Shown here in pieces: positions 10,896 to 22,833 of a DNA stretch of 64,000 bases. Position 1 is the first letter of the stretch. The number at the start of each line of letters is the position of its first letter. Source of the DNA: Torymus aiolomorphi (taxonomy: Eukaryota; Arthropoda; Insecta; Hymenoptera; Torymidae); the NCBI GenBank assembly GCA_036365515.1, contig CM070873.1:224083876-224147875 (forward strand), in the 5' to 3' direction. Made by a program: the position numbers and the translations under genes. Below the pieces are notes generated by a model that had not been told where the DNA came from, ran no database searches, and was given only the letters and a program-made list of their open reading frames with translations.

Positions 10896-11762
10896 TACCA
10901 TAACAGACCAAATTTGATGTGTTTTTCTACTTTTTTCTGTTTTTTTTTTTTTTTTTTTAAGTTTTTTTCTAAATGTCTCTGTATTTTTTGTTGATATTCT
11001 ATATGAATTGGAACATCAGAAGCAAAAAAAAAAAAAAAAAATTCACAGAAAAAAATGTTGACAAAAATAGGAACTAAATTTTATGAATTATGAATTGAAT
11101 AAAAAAAAAAGAAAGTAACAACAAAAATAATACTTATATGAAGAAGAAAGAAATAGAAATAAACGTGACAGAAATATGTACTAAAAAAAGTCGTGTTAAT
11201 TTTAAGCTTAACATCCCTCTTAGTTATAGCAATATCTGTCGGATTTTGCTATAACTTCGACAACTGTCCTACATTTTTTTTTTTAATATTTTTGTTTCTG
11301 TTTATTTCGGTTCAATTCTGTATTTTTATGTTTTTTCTTGTTTATTTTTATTACAAATTATTATTTTATTTAATAATTTATGTTTTGTTTTTTTCTATTT
11401 TTATTGGTATATTATAAACGGACGACAGACGAGCCAAAATATCCTTTTTCTATTTTTCTCCATTTTGTTTTTGTGTATTTCTTTATTTTTCTCTAAATTT
11501 TAGTTTTTTGTTTTTTATCTATATTTTTGCTTTTTCCTGTTTCAAATTTCCTAATTCATACAGAAAAAAAAAAAAAAAACGAAGTAGAAAGAGGATAAAA
11601 AACGATAAAAAAACAAAACATGTAGAAAAATGCCGAAATATATAAAAATACATAGAAATACACAGAAAAAAAAACAATAAAAAAAGAGAAAAACGCATCA
11701 AATTTTTCTGCTAGGGTGGGTTTCATTTTTAGATACTAGAAATCGACTCCCAAAGCCTCGTT
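10896..11762. other. gene-free, homopolymer-rich DNA
   Basis: Long T and A runs occur at about 10938-10959, 11024-11040 and 11563-11578. Low-complexity T-rich text produces hydrophobic open frames that have no family resemblance. I see no gene. Confidence 0.45.
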
Positions 11763-12274
11763 AATAGTACATTATGTAACAATGGCCGAAAGTAGCAAAC
11801 TTTTCCCGCAGATGGGTTTACTGCCTGAGCGAGATTTTTCCCGAGGGTGCGTTTACTACACAAGAGAAGCGAGGAAGCAAAATTTCAAATCAAGCGGGAG
11901 AGAAATTTTGTTTTCCCCGCTAAACTGTAAAAAAATCGATTTTATTCCCATCTCAATTTGTTGAAAAAAAATATGGCCACTTTTTTCCCTGAAAAGTGGG
12001 ACAAAAGTTAGATTTGTTTCCCTCTTTGAACAAATTTAACGTTTGCGGAAAATATGACGATATTTCTTTTTGCCGGCCGCCACCCATGTTTACAAACACT
12101 CCTTATATTTCCGTCGGTTCCACTTTACAAATAAAAAAGTGGTCACAGTTGAGATGGGAATAAAGTACTATATATAACTCGGGAGAAAAGTCGACGATTC
12201 CCTCGGGTGATCACTGCGAACCCACCCGCGGGAATCAAGAGCGACTTTTCTCCCTTGTTACATAATGTACTATT
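11763..12274. mobile_element. 512-bp foldback MITE with 20-bp perfect ends
   Basis: The left end AATAGTACATTATGTAACAA is the exact complement of the right end at 12255-12274. Inner arms also pair, including TTTTTCCC / GGGAAAAA-type blocks. The open frame that runs in from the left end has no recognisable protein family. The same end sequence recurs at 2614, around 1650 and at the junction near 63860. Confidence 0.75.
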
Positions 12275-12297
12275 TTCCATTCTTTCCCAAATCACGC

Positions 12298-12383
12298 TCG
12301 ATTTTCTACACGACTTTCAGGGATGAAAAAAGGCACGAATGCACGATTTTCTACACGACTTTCAGGGATGAAAAAAGGCCCAT
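12298..12383. repeat. 45-bp tandem duplication
   Basis: A block containing CGATTTTCTACACGACTTTC followed by AGGGATGAAAAAAGGC occurs twice with a 45-base offset. Confidence 0.7.
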
Positions 12384-12550
12384 TTCATTCACGTATTGAA
12401 AAAAAATACATATCCCGGGGGATGTGCCCTCTCCTTGTTAGATCAGATTATTTTAAGTGATTTAATTAATTTGGATCCATTAATTTGTGATCTTTTTAAA
12501 GATATTATATATCTTCTCATACCTATATAACTTAATATTAATTTCATTAT

Positions 12551-14506
12551 TTAAGCTCGCGTTTTTGGGCGGATGGTTGGCATTCTAGAAACGGTGATTA
12601 AGTAAGATCTCAATGAATGTTTTAGTCTATTGTTTTCTTCAATGAGATTATTGCGTTCATGTTTCATAAAACTATTCGCTTCTTTAATGCAGTATAAATT
12701 AAAACGAAACCCTTCTAATTTTGAGAGAAAACCAAGAGATTCGTTAGCAGTTGTTGTGTCTTTTGGTGTTTCCAAATTTTTAATAGAATATTTTTTCACG
12801 CTTAATCCGCCTGGCTCCATATCCGAACACAATTTCGCTAATGTGTGAATTTCTGTACCCTTATCTAGAATTTTTTCCAAACCCTATAAAAAAACAAGAA
12901 TTTGTAGTTAGGGTATACTTTATTAACAATTAAGTGATTAAACTGTGATAAAGACTAAATTACTTTTACAGTTTCACTGCTCAGAACACTCAATCGTTTT
13001 AATTGTACGACATCTATGGTTTGAGCCAATTTCGTTTCTTGCCTTAGTTTACATACTCGTTTCGTTAACAATTCAGCTTGCATTTTCAAATCTTCAATAG
13101 TCTCTTCTCTTTCCTGAACTAATGCAATAAGATTTTTTTTTAGTGTTTCAGCATTCTCTTTTAAATGTGCAAATTGATGCGGAAATTGCGCAGCTTCTTC
13201 TTGGTGGGCATCGTCCTGTTCTTTTAAATACTCATATTGTTTTCTTTTACTTTCAGTTGAATTTTCGTAGTCTATAATGACGTCGTTTAATTGTTGCCAC
13301 AAACTTTCCATTTTCGGGTAGATACTACGTTTGAGCTGTTGTATTGATTCTTCTTTCTAAAAAGATATTAAATGGCTTATTTTGGCTCGGATCAAAACTG
13401 ATTTGCGCAAAAAATGAGTTTTAACGATATTTACAGAATATACAATATTATGAATGTTGACGGCATTTCTCGTTTTTATTTCTATTAGTTCTTTTTCGAA
13501 GCATTCATTCCTAGCAAAGATTATTGTTTTCAGATGTAGTAAGGAATCTTTCATTTTAATTTTCTGATTTCTCAAATTTTCTAAATCTACAGTTTCAATT
13601 TTTCTCACGGCCTCTTCGTAGTTGTTGTGTAAAAAATTTATTCTTTCTCTTCCTTTTTCTATGAAAATCAAGTACAGTCACATGAAGATTATTTTTTTAT
13701 TTAGTAATAATTATAGTTAATATTGATAAAAATTTGTACTGTAAATATATTATGTACGTTTTTAATTAAATATATATACACATTTTAATTTGAAAAATTG
13801 TAATTTCTACCAATAGCATTACGATTGCTCGTAACAGATATCGTGTATGTTATCATCGGTACATAATATTTTCAAGAGTGTATGTTGTGTGTCAGAAGCT
13901 TTTGAACCATTAACCTATGATATCATCCAAAGCCATCATGTGAGCTTCTTGAAATCTTTTGTGATCGAGGTCTGATTCGACTAATTCGTCGAATAACTTT
14001 TTAATAAAATTATCTTTCATTCTTAAAACATCTTCGAAACCGTGCCACAGATACTGGACGTCCTCTTTCAGTTCTATGCATTTCATTTGTCGCAAAGTTT
14101 TTCGCCATTGTTCGTTGAGTTTTGCGGTATTTATTCTCGCGAAAGCTTCTTCGCGTTGTAATTTATTCTAAAAATGATTCAAAATTAATCCATTTATATA
14201 AAATAGCAATACTTTTGTAAACTTGCATCACAAATATTGTTAACAAATTAATGTTTAACAAAAAAAGTGTTGCAATAAAAAAATTAATACATTATCAACA
14301 AAGTAAAATAGCCACTCATATCATTTTTATCAAATCGACAAACTTTGTGATAAGATGCGCACCTTTGTGAAGGCCGCTATCAATTGTTGTTTTCGGCGCT
14401 TTGCTTCTAGCTCCATATCAGCACGATGTTGCAGGTATCTCGCACGCTCCTCATCGCTCATACGAGCGAGCTTAGAAGCCTTTCCTTTCTTCTTCTTTGG
14501 AGGCAT
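12551..14506 (-). CDS. DRC2: dynein regulatory complex subunit 2 (CCDC65)
   Basis: DRC2/CCDC65 is a coiled-coil subunit of the nexin-dynein regulatory complex in motile cilia and sperm flagella, where it pairs with DRC1 on the axonemal doublet. Five exons give about 448 residues against 484 in human: 14506-14363, 14167-13915, 13658-13435, 13356-12964 and 12883-12551. Codon phases agree at all four junctions. The start MPPKKKKGKASKLARMSDEE followed by RARYLQ matches the family's lysine-rich N terminus and 'MTDEERLLYMQ' motif. The body is long heptad-rich coiled coil (QWRKTLRQMK, LWHGFEDVLRMKDNFIKKL, MESLWQQLNDVIIDYENST). The last exon has the conserved LDKGTEIHTLAKLCSDMEP segment. The third donor (GTAAAT) is inferred from phase and loss of family likeness beyond it. 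In insects expression would be expected in testis and chordotonal neurons. Confidence 0.92.
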
Positions 14507-15517
14507 TGTTAAATAGGATTCTTAAATAGGCAATATTTAAAAAAATGTCTTGAATTTTGAACTGAGATTCATTCGACAAAGTATTGTGGAATGCATGTTT
14601 GATCAATATTTTCATCACCATGACTTGGTACATGGCATTAGACGCTTTGCGTGTACACGACGCCGCACTGCAGGTTAATGAGTATTTTCCCATTGAGTGA
14701 TAGGATTAAAAAGAAATAATAAATGATGTATAGATTAAAGTTATTTATTAATAGGATATTGCAAAATAACATTATTTTAATTCTCAGTCAATGCATTGTC
14801 ATTGGTTACAGAGCACTTAACACTCGAAAAAGTGTTTATTAACAGTAAACAAAGGAACGCCTTTTATTAATGAAATTATGAAAACATTAATAGTAATTAT
14901 TAAAGATTTTCATTAATGTCTCATTAATTTTTTATGTAAAATAGAATTCTCTTTTTAAAAATAAAAACGCATACAAAGATTATCATACTATATTTGATAG
15001 TGACTTATGTGTAAATGCATTTAATGAGTTTGTTAAAAAATATATGTATTTTAAATTTAATTACATATTTATAACTTTTACACATTTTATGTTTCTATAA
15101 CATTGTGAAGTTGAGCTTATAACAATAATAAAATGAAATATTTTATCTAGAAAAACAATTTGTTCTTTCTATTAATATTTTGGTCTTTGTGACAGCTTAA
15201 AAATGACAATAAAATGAAAATACTGCCAATAATAACAAATACTTATCAATGATTGATTTAATCTAACAATAGGGCAAGATATTATCCAGGAACTCAATTT
15301 CCAAAACTTTACCCTGTATTATAGTCACCTTAAAATTTTGAGCTTATTTTTAATTGGCACATAGTTAGTCTTCGATCTTAAAAGAATTATTTTAGATTTA
15401 ATTTTTTACAATTAATTATTTAACTTTCGAGTATGACTAACTTCAGACTTTTCTTTCCGATAATACGAAACTGTCATTTTTTTTCTTTGAATGAACTATA
15501 AATTATTATAGATAATT
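14507..15517. other. spacer between DRC2 start and SWAP-70 stop
   Basis: About 1 kb of AT-rich DNA. It probably holds the DRC2 promoter and the SWAP-70 3' untranslated region on the same strand. I see no separate gene. Confidence 0.4.
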
Positions 15518-18500
15518 TTAGCAATTTTTCTGCAAAGATACTCTGTCGTCGATTACCAATGGTCTTTCTTTCGTTGTTGGTATAAAACTTTGTGTACGCC
15601 GTATTCTTTCTCCACTTCGCGGCGGTCTAGTTGTGACCAATTGTGATTCCAAAAGAATTTGTGCCTCCTCTGTTCTTTTTACTTTTTCTCTGGCTGCTTG
15701 CAGTTCGGCATCAAGTGTTTCTCTTTCTGATTCTAATTGCTGAAGTCGCATTTCAGCATCTAAAAATGTTGAAATATTTTGTTTTAATTATTCCACTAGT
15801 AAAATAAAAAACAAGATTATACCGAATATGTATCACATAAACCTTTTAATTGTCGTTCGTTATTATGTTGTTTAACTTCAAATTCCATTCGTTTGAGTTT
15901 TTCTAACTCTAAGAGTTCCTGTTGTTCTTGTTGTAACCTTTCCATTTGTTCACGTTTTTCCCATTCTTCACGCAAAACACGAGCTTGCAGATTCCTAACT
16001 AAAATATTGTATGAATGCAGAATTGGTAAATTCAAATTAGATTTTCGTAATATGTATGCCAACATGTTATTCACTTTAATAGTGTAATTTTTTGTATTTA
16101 CCTATTTCTTCATCTCTAAGAGCTTGTTTTTCTTCGTATAAAAGAATTTCTAATTTTTGTTTAACTTCTTCAAGTTCTTGAACTTTAGCACATTCTTCTT
16201 TTGACAAAGCTTCTAATTTTCTCGCTTGAATTTCAGCAGCTATTCTTGCTTGACGTTCAACTTGTAATTCTAATCTTGTTTCTTCTTTTTGCTGTTTGGT
16301 AGCCTAAAATTTATGTTACAGTTCATGATACATTTAAAAAAAATAATAAATATCATCACAAAATAAATTGCTCTTTAGACAAACCTGGCGCACTGATCTT
16401 CTTTGATTAGCCAAATTTCTTTGATAACCTATTTTGTCACCTGAATGTTGAATGGCAGTTTGTAAAGCTGATAACCATTGCAGTCTACCTCTGTGATCTT
16501 CAGCAACTAGTTCAATACATTTGTGCTCTGGAGTACTAAGGATAAATCGTCTGTCTGGTTTTCCACCATTACTAGCTGCATCTACCCAACAATTTGTATC
16601 TAAAGCTATTACACCTGACGCATCTTTTTGTTGAGAATCTTTGTAATATGTTAACTCTCCTGGACGTAAAACAAACCAAAAGTATCGAAGAGTTAGTAGA
16701 ATAAAACCTTTTTTCATTAAATATCCCTGTAAGTATACATTAAAGTGGGTTAGAAACTATTAAAAACTTTTATTGTAATGATATTTCATTAAAATTTGTA
16801 TACCTTTTTGATGACATCTTCAACATATATCTGATATAAATCATCAATTGCTTCTGTTATACCATCAATATCTAAAGAACCTCCTCCACTATATTTTGAT
16901 TCTAAAACTGCTAAAAATGTTGGAAACCTAAAACACATATTTGTTATTTTTATTATTTATTAAAAAATGTATACTTTTATCTCTAATTTGATTTGGTATT
17001 ATTATACTAGATAAGTGATAATCAATACTATACTGATAACATTATTCCAATTATAATATAATCAAAGAGTAAATTTTTTCCAACATTGCTAAATTATTTT
17101 TCTATTAAATTTTAAGTATAAATTATTGAAAAAAAAAAAAAAATTATTTTTCATTAAGAAAAAAAAAATTTTGTTGATTTCAATATAATATGTCTAGTTT
17201 ATAAAAATTAAATTAAAACTACATAGTTGCAACTTTTGAAATACCGAAAAGTTCCAATTGCTGCTGACAATGCAGAAAAATCTGCTGCATCCCAACAAAG
17301 ACCAAGAGACGCTACTAGTTGTGAGGCAACTTGAGCTACTTCATCACTATGCATAGTTACCTTGAAATGTGAAAAATAAAAAATATTAGTTACAAATTAA
17401 TTGTTCACACACTAAAGAAAAAAGAATACAAGATAACATACAAGATAAGATGAATCCATAATATCAGATTCCATTTCAGCCAAGAGACAAAATATTCTGA
17501 ATAACTGGTAGACACTATTATCTTTGAAAATTGGATGAGGTCGATCTAAATATATTTTTCGACAGACCAGCCAGCAAATTTCATCTATGCCTTCCTCTAA
17601 AACTCTACATGTTTGAATAGGTGTTGCATCTGTTAATGATGAGAAAACCTAAAGAAAAATTAGTAAATATATTTATTTATTTTATTTAATTAAATTTAAT
17701 TATAAATGTCCTTATACAAAATATGAGAATACAAATATTTATTAAACAGTATCAATATAAACTATTACAAACCATTATAAACTATGTAATTTTTTTTTTT
17801 ATCAATAAATAAATATATAAATAAGATTCTATAAATATTTATAAAATGAATCATTGCTTACTTCTTTTTGCAAATAATACATATATTGTTCAAAAGTAAG
17901 AGTTTGGGTGCTTCGGTAATGCTCTAATCCTTTTTCAACGCTGTACAAATCCATGAGTGTTCCAATATTTGCAGTTAAAACCTAATAAATATAATTATAG
18001 CAAGTTATTTAGAGATTTTAGTGTTAAAATTCATTAGTAAATTTTTCTATAAAACAAGTAAACTAAATACAGATTTTTCTTTTATAATGCAAATAATTAA
18101 TAAGCTTTGTAGCAGGAATGTAGCAATAAGTCCAGTATCTCACATTTAAATCTAGATTCAACACTGACAAGTGGAATTAAAAAACAAATAATAAATAATC
18201 AATTGTGCAAAACAAAGCAACAAGAATGTTCGTAGCATGAACATAGCAATGAACAAACTGTATCTCAGCACAATGCTTAGCGAACTTTCACATCCACCTT
18301 CCAGCTACCATTGCACTTCGAAAAATGCAATTATCTCACTACTAAGACGGGGTAAAAAGCTACATTACATTACAGCAACAACCACGAATCGCAAAAAATA
18401 ATGTCGAAGCAAAAGCGAGTAAATTACAAGTCTCGCTCGTCTTCCTCGCGCGTGGAGCATGAGTCACGCAGCCGCCCGAAAATCAGAAGGACGGTCGACT

Positions 18501-18658
18501 TTTTTGGCGATTCGTAATTTTTACAGTGGCCGCCGCTGCCGCCACACTCATCGTCGTACTTTGAGCTTCGACTTGGCGACGATCCCCGGGACGTCGTGCT
18601 GCAGCGCGTGAAACGCATGCCAGATGCTGTTGGTCAGGTTCTTCAGGAGATGAGCCAT
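15518..18658 (-). CDS. SWAP-70/DEF6-type PH-domain protein
   Basis: SWAP-70 and DEF6 (SLAT) bind phosphoinositides and F-actin and act in Rho-family GTPase signalling at the membrane and cytoskeleton. Nine exons give about 535 residues: 18658-18560, 17981-17862, 17648-17442, 17360-17245, 16927-16804, 16726-16385, 16303-16102, 15998-15843 and 15759-15518. Phases agree throughout. Residues 1-220 match the family's EF-hand-like N-terminal region (MAHLLKNLTNSIWHAFHALQ, FEQYMYYLQKEVFSSL). A PH domain starts near residue 221 (GYLMKKGF...RYFWFVLRPGELTYYKDSQQ...IALDTNCWVD...WLSALQTAIQ). From about 335 a long Glu/Arg/Gln coiled coil follows. The C terminus is shorter than in vertebrate members (535 against roughly 585-630). 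One insect gene usually represents both vertebrate paralogues, so no single symbol is given. Confidence 0.93.
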
Positions 18659-19060
18659 CGTGTGCGTGTGTGTCCTCCCTCGGCCGAGTCTCGTGCGTCC
18701 AACCGTGGCGCGAGCAACAGGTGCTCCTTTTCTCGACTCTTGGCTGCTGCTACTGCTGCTGCTGCTCCGCTCCTATGCTTTTTCACATCGTTCGTCAGCT
18801 AGTGGGGAAGCCCGCGACTTTTTTAAACCGCGTTTACTTATAAAAATTGAGGCTGTCACTAGCAGTGCAATAGAGCACGCGGGCGGCGACGGAGGTCCGA
18901 CGATGACTGATAGGGTACACGCCGCCGCAGACGGCTCGTGTGTGTGCGGTGTTGTTTTTATTTTCTTTGGGTGGGACCCCGGACCCCTCCTAAATGTATC
19001 TGCATTATATTTTATGCCGCTGCGTGGCGGTTGATTCGAATGGCCCAGTTTTTGGGGTAG
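18561..19060. promoter_or_regulatory. CpG-rich start region of the SWAP-70-like gene
   Basis: The segment around and upstream of the ATG at 18658 is strikingly GC/CpG-rich, with a GCTGCTGCTACTGCTGCTGC tract near 18745. It stands in an otherwise AT-rich neighbourhood, which is consistent with a promoter and 5' untranslated region. No specific motif is claimed. Long open frames on the plus strand here are compositional. Confidence 0.5.
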
Positions 19061-19480
19061 AGACTTATGAAACGTCTTTTTGACGTTCTAAAATTCAATT
19101 TAACTTGCTAGTTATAAGTAATATTTTCGAAATTTAATAAGCTATTCAGATTTTTTTCTTTGTAATTGTGCATTAAATAACTATATTTGGGGGAATAAAA
19201 TGGACAATTAATAATGGACTTAAAGATTTTATTTTGATACGGTTGTAAAATCATCGAACACGTCATTTTATATACTTAACACTTGATTGAATTGCTCATA
19301 AACTGTGAAACAAATTTTTATGCTAACGTAGCATGATATAATCCTATTTAACACAATCGTCACTTCATAAAGTGATTATCGCACTTCTTTTTTTCGATCC
19401 GACTGATAAGTAGGATACCGATGCGAATTACCGGAGTTACAAACGCTACGACAGAGATCTTCCTTTGCGACAAAGAATTA
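19061..19480. other. gene-free spacer
   Basis: AT-rich spacer between the CpG-rich start region and the hairpin at 19481. I see no gene or repeat. Confidence 0.4.
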
Positions 19481-19632
19481 GAGTGCGATCCCATGCCGTT
19501 CCGAAAAATTAGACGGAACCATTTAAACCCGTGAGTGCGAGAGAGAGAGGTTCTTCAGTGAATGTCTCTCTCGCTCTCACGGGCTTAAATGGTTCCGTCT
19601 AATTTTTCGGAACGCCTTGGGATCGCACCCTT
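19481..19632. repeat. 152-bp hairpin next to the DIRS-like element
   Basis: Arms of about 60 bp are near-perfect inverted repeats (GAGTGCGATCCC ... GGGATCGCACCC; CGTTCCGAAAAATTAGACGG and its complement). The loop contains GAGAGAGAG and CTCTCTC. It lies directly beside the first terminal repeat of the DIRS-type element, so it could be part of it or an independent foldback element. Confidence 0.7.
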
Positions 19633-19849
19633 AGATTATACTTCGGTGTCTCGTCCTCAAGATCAATGGTAGTAGCGCCAGCTGCTCGGTCCTTTTCACA
19701 ACTAATTTCAGTCATAGAGTATAGAAAAAACAGTTCAGGTACCGCCTCGCGCTCCACCTACGTGGGCCGCGGTGTCGTTATCCTTATTCCTTCATTACGT
19801 TTAGTTGTGCGGTCCTGTTCACATCGCAGAGGAAGATAGACCCATAATA

Positions 19850-21555
19850 ATGACTGAAGAATCTGATGTTCAGCAGCAGATAGAACCTGCGGAGCGGCTC
19901 GACAGGATGGAGGCCCTAATAATTCAACAACAACGCGATCTAAAACGCCTGGTGGAGAGCCTGTCGTCGGCGTCACATGGTGACTCTCGTTCAGGACGAT
20001 CGTCTCTTCGAAGCTCGCGTTCATCGAGACGCAGCCGATCCACCTCGCGTAGGTATAGGATACGGCGAAGTTCCCACTCCCGAAGTGGAAGCCCGAGACA
20101 ACGACGATCAAAGAAATCACATTATCGTGATAGATCTCAGTCCACTAGAAGCAGTAGCCATCGGAGGAGCTCGTCGCAAAGTAACAGTTTCGTTTTTTCT
20201 TCCATGATTCATAACCGACACGCGGTGCGTACTCTGAAAGGGTCGCTCGCGAAATGTCAACGGTATGAAATACAAAGATAGCTCGAACGTTTTTTCCCCG
20301 AGAGGGCCGTCAGCTAGTCTGGAGAGTACTTAACTCTTGAATCCACCTCGCGTAGGTATAGGAAACGGCGAAGTTCCCACTCCCGAAGTGGAAGCCCGAG
20401 ACAACGACGATCAAAGAAATCACATTATCGTGATAGATCTCAGTCCACTAGAAGCAGTAGCCATCGGAGGAGCTCGTCGCAAAGTAACAGGTTCGTTTTT
20501 TCTTCCATGATTCATAACCGACACGCGGTGCGTACTCTGAAAGGGTCGCTCGCGAAATGTCAACGGTATGAAATACAAAGATAGCTCGAACGTTTTTTCC
20601 CCGAGAGGGCCGTCAGCTAGTCTGGAGAGTACTTAACTCTTGAAAAACATCCTAATGATTACAGGAGGTCAAGATCTCCGGCGCCATCTTTGCCACCATC
20701 GGGCTCGCATCGTGATTCGCAGAAGAGGGCGCCTGAAGCAAATGAGAATGAACCTCCTTCGTCCCAGCCACTGTTGGACACGGCGACAGTTAACCTTCTA
20801 GGAGGCGTCGTCCATAACGAGATACTCGGATCCGAGCTACATTCTTTCGTTGCGAATGAATGGCCAAAAATTTTTCAACAAGGAATGGAGAGAGAAAAGA
20901 AAGAAGAAATTTTAAAAAAAAAAAAAAAAAAAAATACCCAAGGCCACAAAACTGCGAGAGCCTCTCGACTCCCATTCTGAATCCGGAGGCGAAAGCAATC
21001 ATGGGGACCGCAGCTATAAAAAGAGACACCTATCAGACGGTAGCACAGGCTCAGATTGCGGTCACCACGAATATCTTAGGTTTAGTCCTTACTGAAATGC
21101 TTAAGTTAAAGGATTTACAAACTCGAAGTCTGGACCTTGACTATATTATTCAGATGTTGGGAGAGGCTGGGCGCTTATCAGCAGACTCCTTTTTTGGCAT
21201 CTCCAAAGCAAGAAAATACTTTGTTGCGCAAGGCCCCGAAATAACAAAGACGGCTAAAACACTCATCGATGAGAGTGTCTCTGACAAATATTTGCTCGGA
21301 ACAGACTTTGGGGAAAAACTGAAAACAAGAAGAGCCTCAGAGAAGGCAGCCAAAGAAATGCTAAATCCCACCCCTACTCAGTACAAACCAAAACCCAAGC
21401 CAAGTAATGCTCCACGACAGCCGTTATTACCGAGGGATTTAAACTCCAGGGCCCCGTTTCAGAAACATCAATCGAAGGCGGCAAGGAGACCCGGGGCCAC
21501 ATCCTCACGGAGCCGTCACCACACCAACCAGCATTACTCTCGCCCCCGCCGGTAG
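19850..21555 (+). pseudogene. DIRS-type gag-like frame, disrupted
   Basis: The first part starts MTEESDVQQQIEPAERLDRM and runs into an Arg/Ser-rich region. The text from about 20038 to 20338 is then duplicated. After the second copy the donor-like AACAG|GTTCGT at about 20490 and the acceptor TTACAG at about 20664 would join in frame to RRSRSPAPSLPP. The frame continues to IFQQGMEREKKEEILKK, where a run of 21 A at 20914-20934 puts the downstream part out of frame. It resumes YPRPQNCESLSTPILNPEAK, TRSLDLDYIIQMLGEAGRLS and LLGTDFGEKLKTRRASEKAA, which resemble arthropod DIRS gag. It ends at 21555. The duplication and A-run slippage make it unlikely to encode an intact protein. Confidence 0.65.
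20038..20643. repeat. about 302-bp tandem duplication inside the DIRS gag
   Basis: Two head-to-tail copies, about 20038-20338 and 20339-20643, are nearly identical over their full length. They differ at few bases, including ACAGTTTCG in copy 1 against ACAGGTTCG in copy 2. That change removes the GT of the putative splice donor in copy 1. Confidence 0.85.
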
Positions 21556-21557
21556 AG

Positions 21558-21713
21558 GTTAGTACTGCTGGAAGGTTACGTTTTTCCTACCAATCCTGGA
21601 GTGACATAACCTCAGATACTCTAATATTGGAGTCACTTATAGGTTATAAGATACCGTTTGCTAACCCTCCATGCGGAAGCGGTGTCTTTACAGAACCAAA
21701 AATGTCATAGACA
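21558..21713 (+). pseudogene. N-terminal fragment of DIRS-type reverse transcriptase
   Basis: A frame that overlaps the gag end reads through VSTAGRLRFSYQSWSDITSD, then TLILESLIGYKIPFANPPC, and stops at about 21710. The AGRL...W..ITSD...L..V.GY.IPF pattern is the conserved start of DIRS-type reverse transcriptase. The catalytic domains that should follow are missing and are replaced by an A-run and terminal repeat sequence. Confidence 0.65.
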
Positions 21714-22190
21714 GAAATGATTCACTGTGATCGTGAAATTAAAAAAAAAAAAAAAAAAAAGAGAAGGGTCTATAAATCTCCTCAGCTGTAAAGTTCTACC
21801 ATTGATCTTGAGGACGAGACACCGAAGTATAATTGGATAATCAAACGAACTTACCTGTAAGTGATGTTCGATTGATATTATACTTGGTGTCTCGTCCGAA
21901 GAGATCAAACCCACCCAATCCCTAACATTTTATCCCCATTATCAATTCTTAGCGTCGATTTATAGATTGCTTTAAACTGTAATGAAGGAATAAGGATAAC
22001 GACACCGCGGCCCACGTAGGTGGAGCGCGAGGCGGTACCTGAACTGTTTTTTCTATACTCTATGACTGAAATTAGTTGTGAAAAGGACCGAGCAGCTGGC
22101 GCTACTACCATTGATCTCTTCGGACGAGACACCAAGTATAATATCAATCGAACATCACTTACAGGTAAGTTCGTTTGATTATCCAATTGT

Positions 22191-22833
22191 ACCCTAATCG
22201 TTCGACGGATTCTGATATCATGGACACCATTCATGAAAATTCATTCTGATAAAAATAAGTATAAGTAGTAAACAAAAAAGTTCATCATGATGTCTACTTA
22301 CCTATAATTGTTCAGTTGTTAAAAAAGTTTTAACTCCGAAATGACCGATTTATATTTTACATCAATATTCCAGTTTTAATTCTAGTTAAGTCTTAATATT
22401 AAAATATAAAAATAGACTAAAAAGCATAGTAGTAAATGCTTTACATTGTTACAAGTACAAATCTATAAACTTTATAGTTCAATTACTTTCATCTTATTTG
22501 ATCAAATAAATATTGATTAAGTATTTATGATGAAAAAATATCAGAATTCTGTTTATCTTGTTTATCACATTGAAATTTTAGAACAATTTTCCTTATATTA
22601 GCTAATATTAGCACGTAAATAATTTTTGCTTAATTAACAGAATTGTTTATTGATGAAATTATTTAAAATATACATTTAATGTATGTTTACATATAAAAGA
22701 ACCTACAAATTCTAAGGTTATAAAAAGACAATCTTAAAAGGCAAAAGATAGATATATTATGATCTCATACAATCTTCGGTTTGATTCAAAGAACTCTTAA
22801 TTTCTTAAACTTTAGAAAATTAATCTTTACATA
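22191..22833. other. spacer upstream of METTL16
   Basis: AT-rich DNA. It should include the METTL16 promoter and 5' untranslated region. I see no gene. Confidence 0.4.

Larger units (their letters stand above)
19635..22190 (+). mobile_element. internally deleted DIRS-type retroelement
   Basis: DIRS elements replicate by reverse transcription and integrate with a tyrosine recombinase. Their ends are inverted repeats rather than LTRs. Here a gag-like frame (19850-21555) is followed by an overlapping pol frame that keeps only the N-terminal piece of reverse transcriptase (to about 21710). RNase H, methyltransferase and recombinase are absent. Terminal structure: 19664-19798 is the exact complement of 21979-22113; 19641-19672 is the complement of 21796-21827; and 21831-21908 is the complement of 22111-22188. 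The exact outer limits are not certain. Family assignment rests on gag and RT resemblance plus this split inverted-repeat layout. Confidence 0.75.

Noticed and set aside
11193..11701. hydrophobic Phe/Leu-rich frames that look like membrane proteins
   Set aside because: They come from T-rich low-complexity DNA and have no conserved pattern.
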